Source: Burkholderiaceae bacterium
GTDB lineage: Bacteria; Pseudomonadota; Gammaproteobacteria; Burkholderiales; Burkholderiaceae
Direction: 5' to 3'
DNA: 6,286 nucleotides
Assembly (NCBI GenBank): GCA_947461335.1
Contig: CANHLB010000109.1
Span: forward strand, 1 to 6,286
Part shown: piece by piece, positions 1 to 6,286 of the stretch
Numbering within the stretch: the stretch's first letter is position 1
Layout: the number at the start of each line of letters is the position of its first letter
Program-made: the position numbers and the translations under genes
Notes under the pieces: generated by a model
The model's database searches: none
Seen by the model: the letters and a program-made list of their open reading frames with translations, nothing else
Told to the model about the DNA's origin: nothing

Positions 1-818
1 TCAGCATCAACATCAAATAGATCAAAGAGGGCGCGCTCACCCCGATGTAGTGTGAGCTTACCCAATAGGTTAGGCATATAAAGATTCGTAAATGTTTTCA
101 GCTTTTCAAAGTTCTCTGCTGAGTCCACCCGAATCTGGGTAGTTTCCTCGCCTGCCACATCACGTAATACCCGTTCAGCAAGGCTAAGATCCTGATACAG
201 AAGGCTAGGCGCAGCATTGTGTTTCATCGCTTCCCGAATATTTTCCCAGGTCGTGCGTAGGTAATGCATGTCGTGCAAAAGCTCAGTATCAGAAGCATCT
301 TGGGCGCTAGTACGTACAATAATCCCACCTTTTTCGTCGGCCGCCATAAGTCCAGCCAGTCGAGCTTTAATGGCTTCTCGCTCTTCTGGTTGATCAATGC
401 GTTGAGAGACGCCAATATATTTTTCTGTAGCTGGATCACTACCAGCTGGAGGTAGGTAGACCAGATTGCGACCAGCAATACTCAGTTGAGTTGTTAAGCG
501 AGCACCTTTAGTGCCAAGGGGATCTTTTAATACTTGCACTAGAATCGTTTGACCCTCAAACAGTAATTTTTCAATTTGAGCTTGAGGATTATTTTGGGTA
601 ATGTCAGCTACGTGCATAAAGGCAGTACGCTCTAGGCCTATCTCAATAAAGGCTGACTGCATTCCTGGTAGAACGCGAGCAACTTTAGCTAAGTAAATAT
701 TGCCAACAATGCCACGTTGACGAGTACGTTCAATCTGCAATTCTTGAACAGCGCCTTGCTGAATTAAGGCAACCCGCGTTTCTTGCGGGGTGATGTTAAT
801 CAGAATTTCTTCATTCAT
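1..818 (-). CDS. rng: Ribonuclease G, N-terminal part (cut by window edge)
   Basis: Endoribonuclease of the RNase E/G family, known to mature the 5' end of 16S rRNA and to cleave mRNAs in the cytoplasm. The open frame runs from ATG at 818-816 to the window edge: 272 codons, against about 490 residues in E. coli RNase G. The N-terminus (MNEEILINITP) is typical. An S1-like RNA-binding domain begins near residue 36 with GNIYLAKVARVLPGMQSAF. The segment DPLGTKGARLTT (99-110) and the pair R169-T170 in GGIIVRT match the 5'-monophosphate sensor of RNase E. The catalytic aspartates and zinc-link cysteines lie beyond the edge and cannot be checked. The start overlaps the maf stop by four bases (ATGA), which suggests coupled translation. 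The maf-rng pairing also occurs in E. coli. RNase E is less likely because the pairing with maf and the N-terminus favour RNase G. Confidence 0.93.
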   Translation of the reverse strand, partial: MNEEILINITPQETRVALIQQGAVQELQIERTRQRGIVGNIYLAKVARVLPGMQSAFIEIGLERTAFMHVADITQNNPQAQIEKLLFEGQTILVQVLKDPLGTKGARLTTQLSIAGRNLVYLPPAGSDPATEKYIGVSQRIDQPEEREAIKARLAGLMAADEKGGIIVRTSAQDASDTELLHDMHYLRTTWENIREAMKHNAAPSLLYQDLSLAERVLRDVAGEETTQIRVDSAENFEKLKTFTNLYMPNLLGKLTLHRGERALFDLFDVDA

Positions 819-1438
819 ATGCGTGTCACTTGAGCGCGATCAAGAAGTTGTGCCGTTTCAAATATAGGTAAGCCCATGATACCGCTATAGCTGCCCTCAA
901 TCATAGGGATGAATGCTCCACCCAGCCCCTGTATGCCATAGGCACCTGCTTTTCCAAAAGGCTCGCCGCTGGCAATGTAATTATCTATCTGCACTTGCGA
1001 TAGTAGGATAAATTGAACTTTTGATACCTGTACCAAGCAAAGAGGTTTTTCGCTTGGATTAAGCGTAATAGCAACAGCCGTAAGAACTTCGTGAACTTTG
1101 CCGCTCAGCATTTTTAAAATACGAGCAGCATCAGCCGCATCTGTCGGCTTACCTAAAATTTCACCATCAGGACTATTGGGTAGGCTAACCGTCGTATCAG
1201 CACATAAGATAGGCGCCCATGCGAGACCACTCTTTTGCCAGCGGGCTAAAGCAGCAGCACTTTTAGCTAATGTGACGCGCTCAACATAGGCCCGGGCTTT
1301 TTCAAGGGGAAAGGAGGTTTCGATACTTTCACTATCTTCACCTGGTAGTGGAGCTAACATCACAAAGCGCACACCAATTTGTTTTAATAATTCTTGGCGC
1401 CGAGGGCTTTGTGAAGCAAGATAAATAAAGGAATGCAC
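815..1438 (-). CDS. maf: Maf family nucleoside triphosphate pyrophosphatase (YhdE-like)
   Basis: Cytoplasmic pyrophosphatase that hydrolyses non-canonical or surplus nucleoside triphosphates. In the YhdE subfamily the substrates are dTTP, UTP and modified pyrimidine nucleotides. From the GTG at 1438-1436 the protein has 207 residues. It opens with FIYLASQSPRRQELL, the SxSPRR substrate-binding loop of the family. It then has ADTTV with the probable catalytic Asp81, GKP at 96-98, and a C-terminal KAGAYGIQGLGGAFI followed by GSYSGIMGLP, which point to YhdE rather than the m7GTP-specific YceF type. I chose GTG at 1438 because family members start two to five residues before the LAS motif and because it leaves a 4-base gap after rlmH. 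GTG at 1450 (8-base overlap) is possible. An ATG at 1525 would add 29 residues read out of frame from rlmH and is unlikely. The stop overlaps the rng start. Confidence 0.93.
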   Translation of the reverse strand: MHSFIYLASQSPRRQELLKQIGVRFVMLAPLPGEDSESIETSFPLEKARAYVERVTLAKSAAALARWQKSGLAWAPILCADTTVSLPNSPDGEILGKPTDAADAARILKMLSGKVHEVLTAVAITLNPSEKPLCLVQVSKVQFILLSQVQIDNYIASGEPFGKAGAYGIQGLGGAFIPMIEGSYSGIMGLPIFETAQLLDRAQVTRI

Positions 1439-1442
1439 AGGA

Positions 1443-1886
1443 TTACTCACGATGGTATGGGTGGCCTTGCAATATAGTCCAAGCGCGGTACAGTTGCTCA
1501 ACGAGTAGTACTCTTGCCATTGCATGCGGTAAAGTTAAGCTGGAAAGCCGCCATATGGCTTGTGCATTGGTCTTAAGACTGGGATCTAAGCCATCAGCAC
1601 CCCCAATCAAAAAGGTAATGTCAAAACCATCTTGCCGCCACGCAGCTAGTTGGGTGGCAAGGTTTTGTGTAGTTTGATCTTTGCCTCTCTCATCTAGAGC
1701 AATCACTCTAGATCCTTTGGGAATAGCCGCTGCTATCTTAATTGCTTCTTTTGCCGGAGTGAGATCGGGTTTGATCTCTTTGATTTCGATACTGCAATCC
1801 GCAGGCATTCTTTTGACATAGTCATGAGTTGCTGTTGCAACCCAATCGGGCATTTTGTGACCAACTGAAATAATGGTTAGACGCAT
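1443..1886 (-). CDS. rlmH: 23S rRNA pseudouridine-1915 N3-methyltransferase RlmH
   Basis: SPOUT-class methyltransferase that uses S-adenosylmethionine to methylate N3 of pseudouridine 1915 in helix 69 of 23S rRNA, acting on assembled 70S ribosomes. The 147 residues compare with 155 in E. coli. Visible landmarks are the start [23 protein letters not shown] at 63-69, the SAM-binding knot loop FLIGGADGL at 92-100, and the signature tail from [21 protein letters not shown] to HPYHRE at the very C-terminus. The full family length and both ends are present, so the gene looks intact. It follows rsfS by 41 bases, the same neighbour relationship as in E. coli (ybeB-ybeA). No clear Shine-Dalgarno sequence is seen before the ATG at 1886-1884. 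The TAA stop lies four bases before the likely maf start. Confidence 0.97.
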   Translation of the reverse strand: MRLTIISVGHKMPDWVATATHDYVKRMPADCSIEIKEIKPDLTPAKEAIKIAAAIPKGSRVIALDERGKDQTTQNLATQLAAWRQDGFDITFLIGGADGLDPSLKTNAQAIWRLSSLTLPHAMARVLLVEQLYRAWTILQGHPYHRE

Positions 1887-1927
1887 GAGTAAAACTGGGA
1901 ATCAATCCGAAAATTCAACAACTTCAC

Positions 1928-2317
1928 TTATTCGTCGTCTTCTAGCTCACTGGCTTTGACAAGTCCTTTGCTGCCAGCCAATTTAACGCGCACGGGTTTT
2001 GCACCCCACATGCCTTCTAGTTGATAGTAAGAACGCAACATGGGTTGCAAAATATGGACAACGATATCTCCGCAATCTACCAAAACCCATTCACCAGTTT
2101 CTAATCCTTCGATGGAGATCACTTCACCACCTTTAGCATTGACATCTTCTTTAACTGACATCGCTAGAGATCGTGTTTGGCGATTGCTTGAACCGGTGGC
2201 AATGATGACGCGATCAAATAGTTCGCTGAGTTTAGAGGTGTCATATACGCGAATATCTTGCGCTTTCACATCCTCTAGAGCATCAATAATGACGCGTTGT
2301 AATTTACGTAAGTCCAT
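1928..2317 (-). CDS. rsfS: Ribosomal silencing factor RsfS (Iojap/YbeB family)
   Basis: Small protein known to bind ribosomal protein uL14 on the 50S subunit and block joining with 30S when nutrients are scarce. The 129 residues are longer than the 105 of E. coli. The family core is clear: FDRVIIATGSSNRQTRSLA (34-52), then EGLETGEWVLVDCGDIVVHI (70-89), and RSYYQLEGMWG (95-105). The extra length is a C-terminal tail of about 24 residues ending in acidic ELEDDE, common in betaproteobacterial members but of unknown role. A GAGA stretch (plus-strand 2322-2325) a few bases before the ATG is a modest ribosome binding site. It lies 46 bases after nadD and 41 before rlmH. The order nadD-rsfS-rlmH links NAD synthesis to ribosome control in many bacteria. 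Confidence 0.96.
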   Translation of the reverse strand: MDLRKLQRVIIDALEDVKAQDIRVYDTSKLSELFDRVIIATGSSNRQTRSLAMSVKEDVNAKGGEVISIEGLETGEWVLVDCGDIVVHILQPMLRSYYQLEGMWGAKPVRVKLAGSKGLVKASELEDDE

Positions 2318-2363
2318 GGTTTCTCAATGATATTTTCAGGTAATTAGAGTGATCTTAGCTTGA

Positions 2364-3062
2364 TTACTGATACAAGCCCAGATTTGTAATGATTTCTAAG
2401 GCATGTGTGGGGATTTGCTCGGAGGCTATCTGGCTAGGAGAGGAGTTTTTAAGGCGATTACGCAGATCGGTTGATGAGAGGTCAACAGACAGACCCTCAT
2501 CAATATAGATGAGGCCAGAGGCCTGATTTTCAAGAGTGGCAAGATCTTGTGTTTGACGTGTTTGCAATAATTCTTTGATTTCAGGGCTCATTTCCGCAGC
2601 CAAATCATAGTGTGGTCGGCTCGTCACTGCGAAGTTCATATATTTAAACAAGTCTTTCCAAGAGTTCCAAGTTGGAAGATGAATTAAGGAATCTACTCCC
2701 GTTAGCCAAATCAAACTCGCCTTAGGCCCAAAGCGTTCGCGTAAAGATTTGGCGGTGTCAATACTATAGCTTGGACCTGCTCGTTCAATTTCAATCCGAT
2801 CAACCCCAATTTGGGTTGGAATTTTTAGATATAAGAATGCTCTCGCTAAATCTATGCCAGCCGCTTCCGTCAACTGAAAACGAATTTCTGCAGAAGTGAT
2901 ATCGGCACCTTTTTGCCAAGGCTCGCCGCTCGGTATGAGAAGTAATTGATCTAATTGCAGTATCTTTGCAAAATGACTTGCCAACTTTAAGTGACCAATA
3001 TGCGGCGGATCAAAAGTTCCCCCTAAGATGCCAATTTTCTTTAGAGCGCTCAAGCTAACCAA
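2364..3062 (-). CDS. nadD: Nicotinate-nucleotide adenylyltransferase
   Basis: Transfers AMP from ATP to nicotinate mononucleotide to give deamido-NAD, a late shared step of NAD synthesis and salvage in the cytoplasm. Read from the first TTG (3062-3060) it has 232 residues, against 213 in E. coli. The nucleotidyltransferase signature [11 protein letters not shown] lies at 14-24. PSYSIDT at 97-103 and GVDSL at 122-126 follow, and the SSTDLR phosphate-binding motif is at 196-201. No ATG is available before the signature, so a non-ATG start is required. Two in-frame TTG codons qualify: 3062-3060, overlapping hemF by 13 bases, and 3053-3051, whose TTGA overlaps the hemF TGA stop by four bases and gives 229 residues. 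Neither has a visible Shine-Dalgarno sequence, so translation probably depends on ribosomes leaving hemF. The gene identity is secure; the exact start is not. Confidence 0.95.
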   Translation of the reverse strand: MVSLSALKKIGILGGTFDPPHIGHLKLASHFAKILQLDQLLLIPSGEPWQKGADITSAEIRFQLTEAAGIDLARAFLYLKIPTQIGVDRIEIERAGPSYSIDTAKSLRERFGPKASLIWLTGVDSLIHLPTWNSWKDLFKYMNFAVTSRPHYDLAAEMSPEIKELLQTRQTQDLATLENQASGLIYIDEGLSVDLSSTDLRNRLKNSSPSQIASEQIPTHALEIITNLGLYQ

Positions 3063-3982
3063 TCGCGGGGTTTAAGGTAATAGTCATAGAGCTTAGCTTC
3101 AGGTGTTCCAGGCTTGGGCTGATAGTTGTACCACCACTGCACTACTGGGGGCATCGACATCAAAATAGACTCTGTCCGCCCTCCAGAGTGAAGCCCAAAG
3201 ATGGTGCCTCGGTCAAAGATTAGGTTGTATTCCACATAACGACCACGACGATATTCTTGGAAAGCTTTTTCTTCCGGCGTGAACGTATCTTGGTAGCGGC
3301 GTTGGACGATGGGAAGATAGGCGTCAATAAAGGCATCTCCTACTGCGCGGGTCATCGCAAAACTCTTTTCAAAGCCAAGCTCATTAAAGTCATCAAAGAA
3401 TACTCCGCCAATGCCACGGGGCTCTTCACGATGCTTTAAATAAAAATATTCATCACACCATTTTTTAAAGCGGGGGTAGAGTTCTTCACCAAAAGGATCT
3501 AGAGCGTCTTTGGCTGTTTGATGAAAGTGTTTACAGTCTTCATCAACACCGTAATAAGGAGTTAAATCAAAGCCCCCACCAAACCACCACACCGGCTCTT
3601 TATTCTCCGCTTGTGCAATGAAGCAGCGCACATTCATATGAGTAGTAGGAACTTTAGGATTATGTGGATGAAAGACCAAAGACATACCCATGGCTTCAAA
3701 ACTGCGACCTGCAACCTCTGGGCGGTGATGGGAGGCTGAAGGCGGCATTTGATCGCCACGGACGTGAGAGAAGCCCACACCACCTTTTTCTAAAATGTTG
3801 CCACCATCCAAAGTGCAGGTGCGACCATAGCCTTTGAGTTTGCTGTCTTCAGGCTTACTCCATTCGTCAGCAGTAAAGGCTTTGCCATCTAGCGCACTCA
3901 TTGCACTAGTAATGCGATCTTGTAATCCCAGGAAATAGTCCCTCAGGGCTTTAATATCAATTTGGGTTTCTAGTGTTTTCAA
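3050..3982 (-). CDS. hemF: Oxygen-dependent coproporphyrinogen III oxidase
   Basis: Aerobic enzyme of heme synthesis. It oxidatively decarboxylates two propionates of coproporphyrinogen III to form protoporphyrinogen IX, using O2. The 310 residues compare with 299 in E. coli and match along the whole length: [85 protein letters not shown] and [13 protein letters not shown]. The histidines equivalent to E. coli H96, H106, H145 and H175 are present as H105, H115, H154 and H184. The only workable start is TTG at 3982-3980, because the next ATG is at codon 28 inside conserved sequence. Upstream and in frame, an ATG overlapping the purD stop is followed by AGT and TAG, so it cannot start the full protein. 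The 3' end overlaps nadD. No anaerobic hemN is seen here. Confidence 0.96.
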   Translation of the reverse strand: MKTLETQIDIKALRDYFLGLQDRITSAMSALDGKAFTADEWSKPEDSKLKGYGRTCTLDGGNILEKGGVGFSHVRGDQMPPSASHHRPEVAGRSFEAMGMSLVFHPHNPKVPTTHMNVRCFIAQAENKEPVWWFGGGFDLTPYYGVDEDCKHFHQTAKDALDPFGEELYPRFKKWCDEYFYLKHREEPRGIGGVFFDDFNELGFEKSFAMTRAVGDAFIDAYLPIVQRRYQDTFTPEEKAFQEYRRGRYVEYNLIFDRGTIFGLHSGGRTESILMSMPPVVQWWYNYQPKPGTPEAKLYDYYLKPRDWLA

Positions 3983-3999
3983 TTTAGGCTAACTCATTA
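3980..3999 (-). promoter_or_regulatory. Translation start region of hemF with two-codon in-frame mini-ORF
   Basis: On the minus strand the purD stop TAA (3999-3997) shares its last base with an ATG (3997-3995). Reading on in the hemF frame gives ATG AGT TAG CCT AAA TTG, where the TTG at 3982-3980 is the apparent hemF start. The arrangement resembles the common TAATG coupling signal, but the coupled ATG is closed by TAG after one further codon. The only purine-rich help for the TTG is GAG, ten bases upstream. Ribosomes leaving purD or the mini-ORF could reinitiate at the TTG. That is inference; the sequence arrangement itself is directly visible. Confidence 0.5.
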
Positions 4000-5274
4000 C
4001 TTGATTGCACGATAGCCAATATCTTTGCGATATTGCATGCCATCAAACTGAATCTGATTAATTGCTTCATACGCTTTTTGTTGGGCTCCGCGAACAGTGT
4101 CTGCAAGGCCTACAACACATAACACGCGACCGCCGGAGGTAATCACTTTACCATCTTGCAACTTAGTGCCTGCGTGAAAAGTGAGTTGATCTTCGGTATC
4201 AGCTGGAATGCCAGTAATGACATCGCCATTGCGTGGGGTATCTGGATAATTATGTGCAGCAAGTACTACACCTAAGGCAGTACGACGATCCCATTCTAGA
4301 TCCACTTCATTTAACTTGCCATCGACTGCATGATCTAAAGCATTGACTAAATCACTACGAAGACGTGCCATGATTGGTTGTGTTTCAGGATCACCCATCC
4401 TGCAATTGAACTCTAAAGTTTTGATTACGCCGTCTGGAGTGATCATCAAGCCAGCATATAAGAAGCCTGTATATGGAATACCATCCGATTCCATGCCCTT
4501 TACTGTGGGCATGATGACTTCACGCAAAGCGCGCGCATGAATCTCGGGAGTCACTACTGGGGCAGGGGAATAAGCACCCATTCCTCCAGTATTAGGACCC
4601 TGGTCAGCATCGAGCAAGCGTTTGTGATCTTGGCTAGTTGCTAAAGCAAGAACATTATTGCCATCAACGAGCACAATAAAACTGGCTTCTTCACCAATCA
4701 AGAATTCTTCAATCACAACACGTGCTCCAGCGTTACCTAATTTGTTATCAGCAAGCATCATATCGACTGCAGCGTGCGCTTCATCTAAGCTCATGGCAAC
4801 AACGACACCTTTGCCCGCAGCAAGGCCATCAGCCTTCACCACAATCGGCGCCCCTTTTGCATCAATGTATGCATGGGCTTCAACAGCACTGCTAAAGGTT
4901 TGGTAATCGGCAGTGGGAATACCATGGCGCTTCATAAATGCTTTGGAAAAATCTTTAGAGGACTCCAATTGGGCTGCCAGTTGCGTCGGGCCAAAAATAC
5001 GCAGACCCTGATTACGAAAGACATCCACGATACCTGCTGCTAAAGGTGCCTCTGGTCCAACGACAGTCAGATGAATCTTTTCACGTTTAGCAAAATCTGC
5101 TAATTCTTGTAAGTCACTAATGGGAAGATTTTCAATACCAGCGGTAGTTTGCTTAGCGGTAGCAGTACCACCATTACCAGGTGCTACATAAACAGTTTGT
5201 ACTTGAGGTGATTGCGCTAGTTTCCAGGCTAAAGCATGTTCACGTCCACCAGATCCAATGAGGAGAATTTTCAT
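3997..5274 (-). CDS. purD: Phosphoribosylamine-glycine ligase (GAR synthetase)
   Basis: Catalyses the second step of purine synthesis, joining glycine to 5-phosphoribosylamine with ATP to make glycinamide ribonucleotide, in the cytoplasm. The 425 residues agree with about 429 in E. coli, and the gene looks complete. The N-terminal domain opens with MKILLIGSGGREHALAWKL. It is followed by APGNGGT (31-37) and VVGPEAPLAAG (71-81). The ATP-grasp part shows VVKADGLAAGKGVVVA (145-160), GPNTGGMGAYSPAP (226-239) and the family signature RMGDPETQ at 292-299. The C-terminal GGRVLCVVG segment is normal. The start is ATG at 5274-5272, 54 bases after yebC, without an obvious Shine-Dalgarno sequence. It is a stand-alone purD, not fused to purM or purN, and no other pur genes lie nearby. 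Confidence 0.98.
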   Translation of the reverse strand: MKILLIGSGGREHALAWKLAQSPQVQTVYVAPGNGGTATAKQTTAGIENLPISDLQELADFAKREKIHLTVVGPEAPLAAGIVDVFRNQGLRIFGPTQLAAQLESSKDFSKAFMKRHGIPTADYQTFSSAVEAHAYIDAKGAPIVVKADGLAAGKGVVVAMSLDEAHAAVDMMLADNKLGNAGARVVIEEFLIGEEASFIVLVDGNNVLALATSQDHKRLLDADQGPNTGGMGAYSPAPVVTPEIHARALREVIMPTVKGMESDGIPYTGFLYAGLMITPDGVIKTLEFNCRMGDPETQPIMARLRSDLVNALDHAVDGKLNEVDLEWDRRTALGVVLAAHNYPDTPRNGDVITGIPADTEDQLTFHAGTKLQDGKVITSGGRVLCVVGLADTVRGAQQKAYEAINQIQFDGMQYRKDIGYRAIK

Positions 5275-5328
5275 AGTTAGCTGTGTATTAAATGATGATT
5301 AGGAAAATGAGTATGAGAGGATTTTGGT

Positions 5329-6048
5329 TCAAAGAGCTGCATTCGTGAAGACTTCTTGAACATCATCTAGATTCTCAAGAGCATCTAATAGCTTTTGCAT
5401 GCTCTCTGCCTGATCGCCCTCTAGAGTGATTTCCGTCTCGGGGCGCATCGCTACAGTAGCTAATTCAGACTTAAGGCCTGCTTTAGCAATTGCATCTTGC
5501 ACTTTGCCAAAATCGGGAACGGGAGTAAGCACTTCGAAAGAACCATCATCATGCGTGATCACGTCTTCAGCACCTGCATCGAGGGCAACTTCCATGAGCT
5601 GATCTTCGCTAGTATTGGGTGCAAACAACATTTGTCCGCAGTGTTTAAACAGAAATGCTACCGATCCTTCGGTTCCCATATTGCCGCCATTTTTATTAAA
5701 GGCATGGCGAACCTCTGCAACTGTGCGAGTACGGTTATCGGTTAAACAATCCACAATAATGGCAGCGCCATTAATGCCGTAACCTTCATAGCGAATCTCT
5801 TCGTAGTTCACGCCTTCGAGCGAACCAGTGCCGCGCTGGATAGCTCTTTGCACGTTATCGTTCGGCATATTCGAGTCTTTAGCCTTATCAATCGCCAAAC
5901 GCAAGCGAGGATTTGTAGCAATATCACCACCGCCTAATTTGGCAGCGACAGTAATTTCTTTAATGAGTTTGGTCCAAATCTTGCCGCGTTTTTCGTCTTG
6001 ACGACCTTTGCGGTGCTGAATATTGGCCCATTTCGAGTGGCCGGCCAT
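5329..6048 (-). CDS. yebC: YebC/PmpR/TACO1 family protein
   Basis: Member of a widespread family described both as DNA-binding regulators (PmpR-like) and, more recently, as translation factors that relieve ribosome stalling, as with mitochondrial TACO1. The sequence cannot tell which role applies. The 239 residues match the usual 240-250. The start [23 protein letters not shown] is the hallmark of the family. Next come [13 protein letters not shown] (45-57), [15 protein letters not shown] (61-75), [24 protein letters not shown] (82-105) and [14 protein letters not shown] (121-134), ending in an acidic helix ([20 protein letters not shown]). AAAGGA upstream of the ATG at 6048-6046 is the best ribosome binding site in the window. 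It is the first gene of the leftward unit; ruvC, its frequent partner elsewhere, is absent here. Confidence 0.96.
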   Translation of the reverse strand: MAGHSKWANIQHRKGRQDEKRGKIWTKLIKEITVAAKLGGGDIATNPRLRLAIDKAKDSNMPNDNVQRAIQRGTGSLEGVNYEEIRYEGYGINGAAIIVDCLTDNRTRTVAEVRHAFNKNGGNMGTEGSVAFLFKHCGQMLFAPNTSEDQLMEVALDAGAEDVITHDDGSFEVLTPVPDFGKVQDAIAKAGLKSELATVAMRPETEITLEGDQAESMQKLLDALENLDDVQEVFTNAAL

Positions 6049-6057
6049 ACAGGTGAG

Positions 6058-6063
6058 TCCTTT
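6058..6063 (-). promoter_or_regulatory. Ribosome binding site of yebC
   Basis: Read on the minus strand, AAAGGA lies nine bases before the yebC ATG at 6048. It is the clearest Shine-Dalgarno match ahead of any gene here. The downstream genes have weak or no visible sites, which suggests that they rely partly on translational coupling. Confidence 0.7.
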
Positions 6064-6072
6064 AAATAATTT

Positions 6073-6107
6073 GGGCTAGAAGTCTTCATTTTAAGGGCTT
6101 CTAGACC
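6073..6107. repeat. Inverted repeat in the yebC leader
   Basis: CTAGAAG at 6076-6082 is matched by its reverse complement CTTCTAG at 6098-6104. The loop is 15 bases, and two more pairs lie outside a single mismatch (6073-6074 with 6106-6107). It falls between the putative yebC promoter and the yebC ribosome binding site, so it would form a hairpin in the 5' leader of the mRNA. No run of T follows it on either strand, so it is not a typical terminator. It may be a protein site, an mRNA structure or chance. Confidence 0.4.
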
Positions 6108-6134
6108 AAAGGTAGGGGCTTACTAGTCATTTTT

Positions 6135-6143
6135 TGTTACACT
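6135..6143 (+). promoter_or_regulatory. Candidate extended -10 promoter for tRNA-Leu
   Basis: TGTTACACT fits an extended -10 element: TG, one base, then TACACT, which matches four of six positions of TATAAT. No good -35 is found 17 bases upstream. Transcription would begin near 6150, about 50 bases before the tRNA. It overlaps the candidate yebC promoter on the other strand. Confidence 0.3.
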
Positions 6144-6164
6144 CTCATGTCTTAGCAGTAACAA
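6136..6164 (-). promoter_or_regulatory. Candidate sigma-70 promoter for the yebC operon
   Basis: On the minus strand, TTGTTA (6164-6159) and TGTAAC (6141-6136) are separated by 17 bases. Each matches four of six positions of the -35 and -10 consensus. Transcription would begin near 6129 and give a leader of about 80 bases containing the hairpin and the ribosome binding site. This is a pattern match only, in the only sizeable gap upstream of yebC. Confidence 0.3.
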
Positions 6165-6201
6165 AGCATCAAAGTTAGCAGAATTTCCACTGCAAACACC
6201 T

Positions 6202-6286
6202 GCCTCGGTGATGGAATTGGTAGACGTGCCGGACTCAAAATCCGGTGCCGCAAGGCGTGGCGGTTCGAGTCCGCCCCGAGGCACCA
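6202..6286 (+). tRNA. tRNA-Leu (anticodon CAA)
   Basis: Class II tRNA gene that reads UUG leucine codons. The 7-bp acceptor stem is GCCTCGG (6202-6208) with CCGAGGC (6276-6282). The discriminator base is A (6283), and the CCA end is encoded (6284-6286). The anticodon stem is CCGGA/TCCGG around the loop CTCAAAA, with anticodon CAA at 6236-6238. A long variable arm carries GCC-GCAA-GGC. The T arm is GGCGG-TTCGAGT-CCGCC. The D loop keeps the GG pair. All stems pair, so the gene looks functional. The window ends exactly at its last base, so no terminator can be seen. Confidence 0.97.

Larger units (their letters stand above)
6133..6165. repeat. 8-bp inverted repeat between yebC and tRNA-Leu
   Basis: TTTGTTAC (6133-6140) is followed after 17 bases by its exact reverse complement GTAACAAA (6158-6165). 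Centre-to-centre distance of the arms is 25 bases. The arms coincide with the promoter-like elements proposed for both directions, so the site could be an operator or simply two mirrored -35/-10 elements. Confidence 0.5.

Noticed and set aside
224..478. 84-residue open frame on the minus strand
   Set aside because: It lies inside rng in another frame, and its sequence shows no family features. The rng frame is open throughout and clearly conserved.
829..844. CTTGA/TCAAG 5-bp inverted repeat just upstream of the rng start
   Set aside because: Five base pairs inside coding sequence is close to chance, and it is constrained by maf codons.
2040..2330. 96-residue plus-strand open frame opposite rsfS
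   Set aside because: Antisense shadow of a well-recognised gene, low-complexity serine/threonine-rich translation, no ribosome binding site evidence.
205..2437. Frequent CTAG tetranucleotides (12 seen in this span, more further on)
   Set aside because: CTAG is rare in enterobacteria, but a count near one per 200 bases is close to random expectation here and marks lineage rather than a functional element.
4658..4906. 82-residue plus-strand open frame opposite purD
   Set aside because: Composition (many S, T, A, P) is what a reverse-complement shadow of purD gives; no recognisable domain.
5275..5328. Possible riboswitch or terminator between yebC and purD
   Set aside because: The gap is only 54 bases, AT-rich, with no stable inverted repeat or T-run, too short for a purine-type riboswitch.
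5497..5745. 82-residue plus-strand open frame opposite yebC
   Set aside because: Entirely within yebC on the other strand, with no independent support.
6202..6286. tRNA-Leu as an attachment site for a mobile element
   Set aside because: tRNA 3' ends are common integration sites, but the window ends at the CCA, and no repeat of the 3' end, integrase or element is visible.

Overview
The window is a compact stretch of housekeeping genes from a chromosome, very probably from a betaproteobacterium of the order Burkholderiales. The protein sequences, the modest GC content (roughly mid-40s percent by eye) and the tight packing suggest Polynucleobacter or a close relative. This assignment comes from recognising the gene order and proteins, not from a search.

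Layout. Eight genes read leftward on the minus strand, in transcription order: yebC (6048-5329), purD (5274-3997), hemF (3982-3050), nadD (3062-2364), rsfS (2317-1928), rlmH (1886-1443), maf (1438-815) and rng (818-1, cut by the left window edge). Gaps are at most 54 bases. Two junctions overlap (hemF/nadD and maf/rng) and a third is nearly touching (rlmH/maf), so one polycistronic unit is likely. A gene for tRNA-Leu(CAA) with encoded CCA (6202-6286) reads rightward and ends at the last base of the window. The 153-base region between yebC and the tRNA is the only plausible promoter region. It holds an 8-bp inverted repeat with overlapping promoter-like elements on both strands, plus a second possible hairpin in the yebC leader.

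How the genes fit together. Three products serve ribosome function: YebC (translation or regulation), RsfS (subunit-association control) and RlmH (23S rRNA pseudouridine methylation). RNase G (rng) matures the 16S rRNA 5' end and decays mRNA. PurD, HemF and NadD supply purines, heme and NAD. Maf cleans the nucleotide pool. The order joins two blocks known separately in E. coli, nadD/rsfS/rlmH and maf/rng.

No mobile element, CRISPR array, prophage or obviously novel system is visible. The most interesting signals concern translation initiation. The hemF and nadD genes apparently start with TTG and maf with GTG. In front of hemF an in-frame ATG-AGT-TAG mini-ORF overlaps the purD stop codon.
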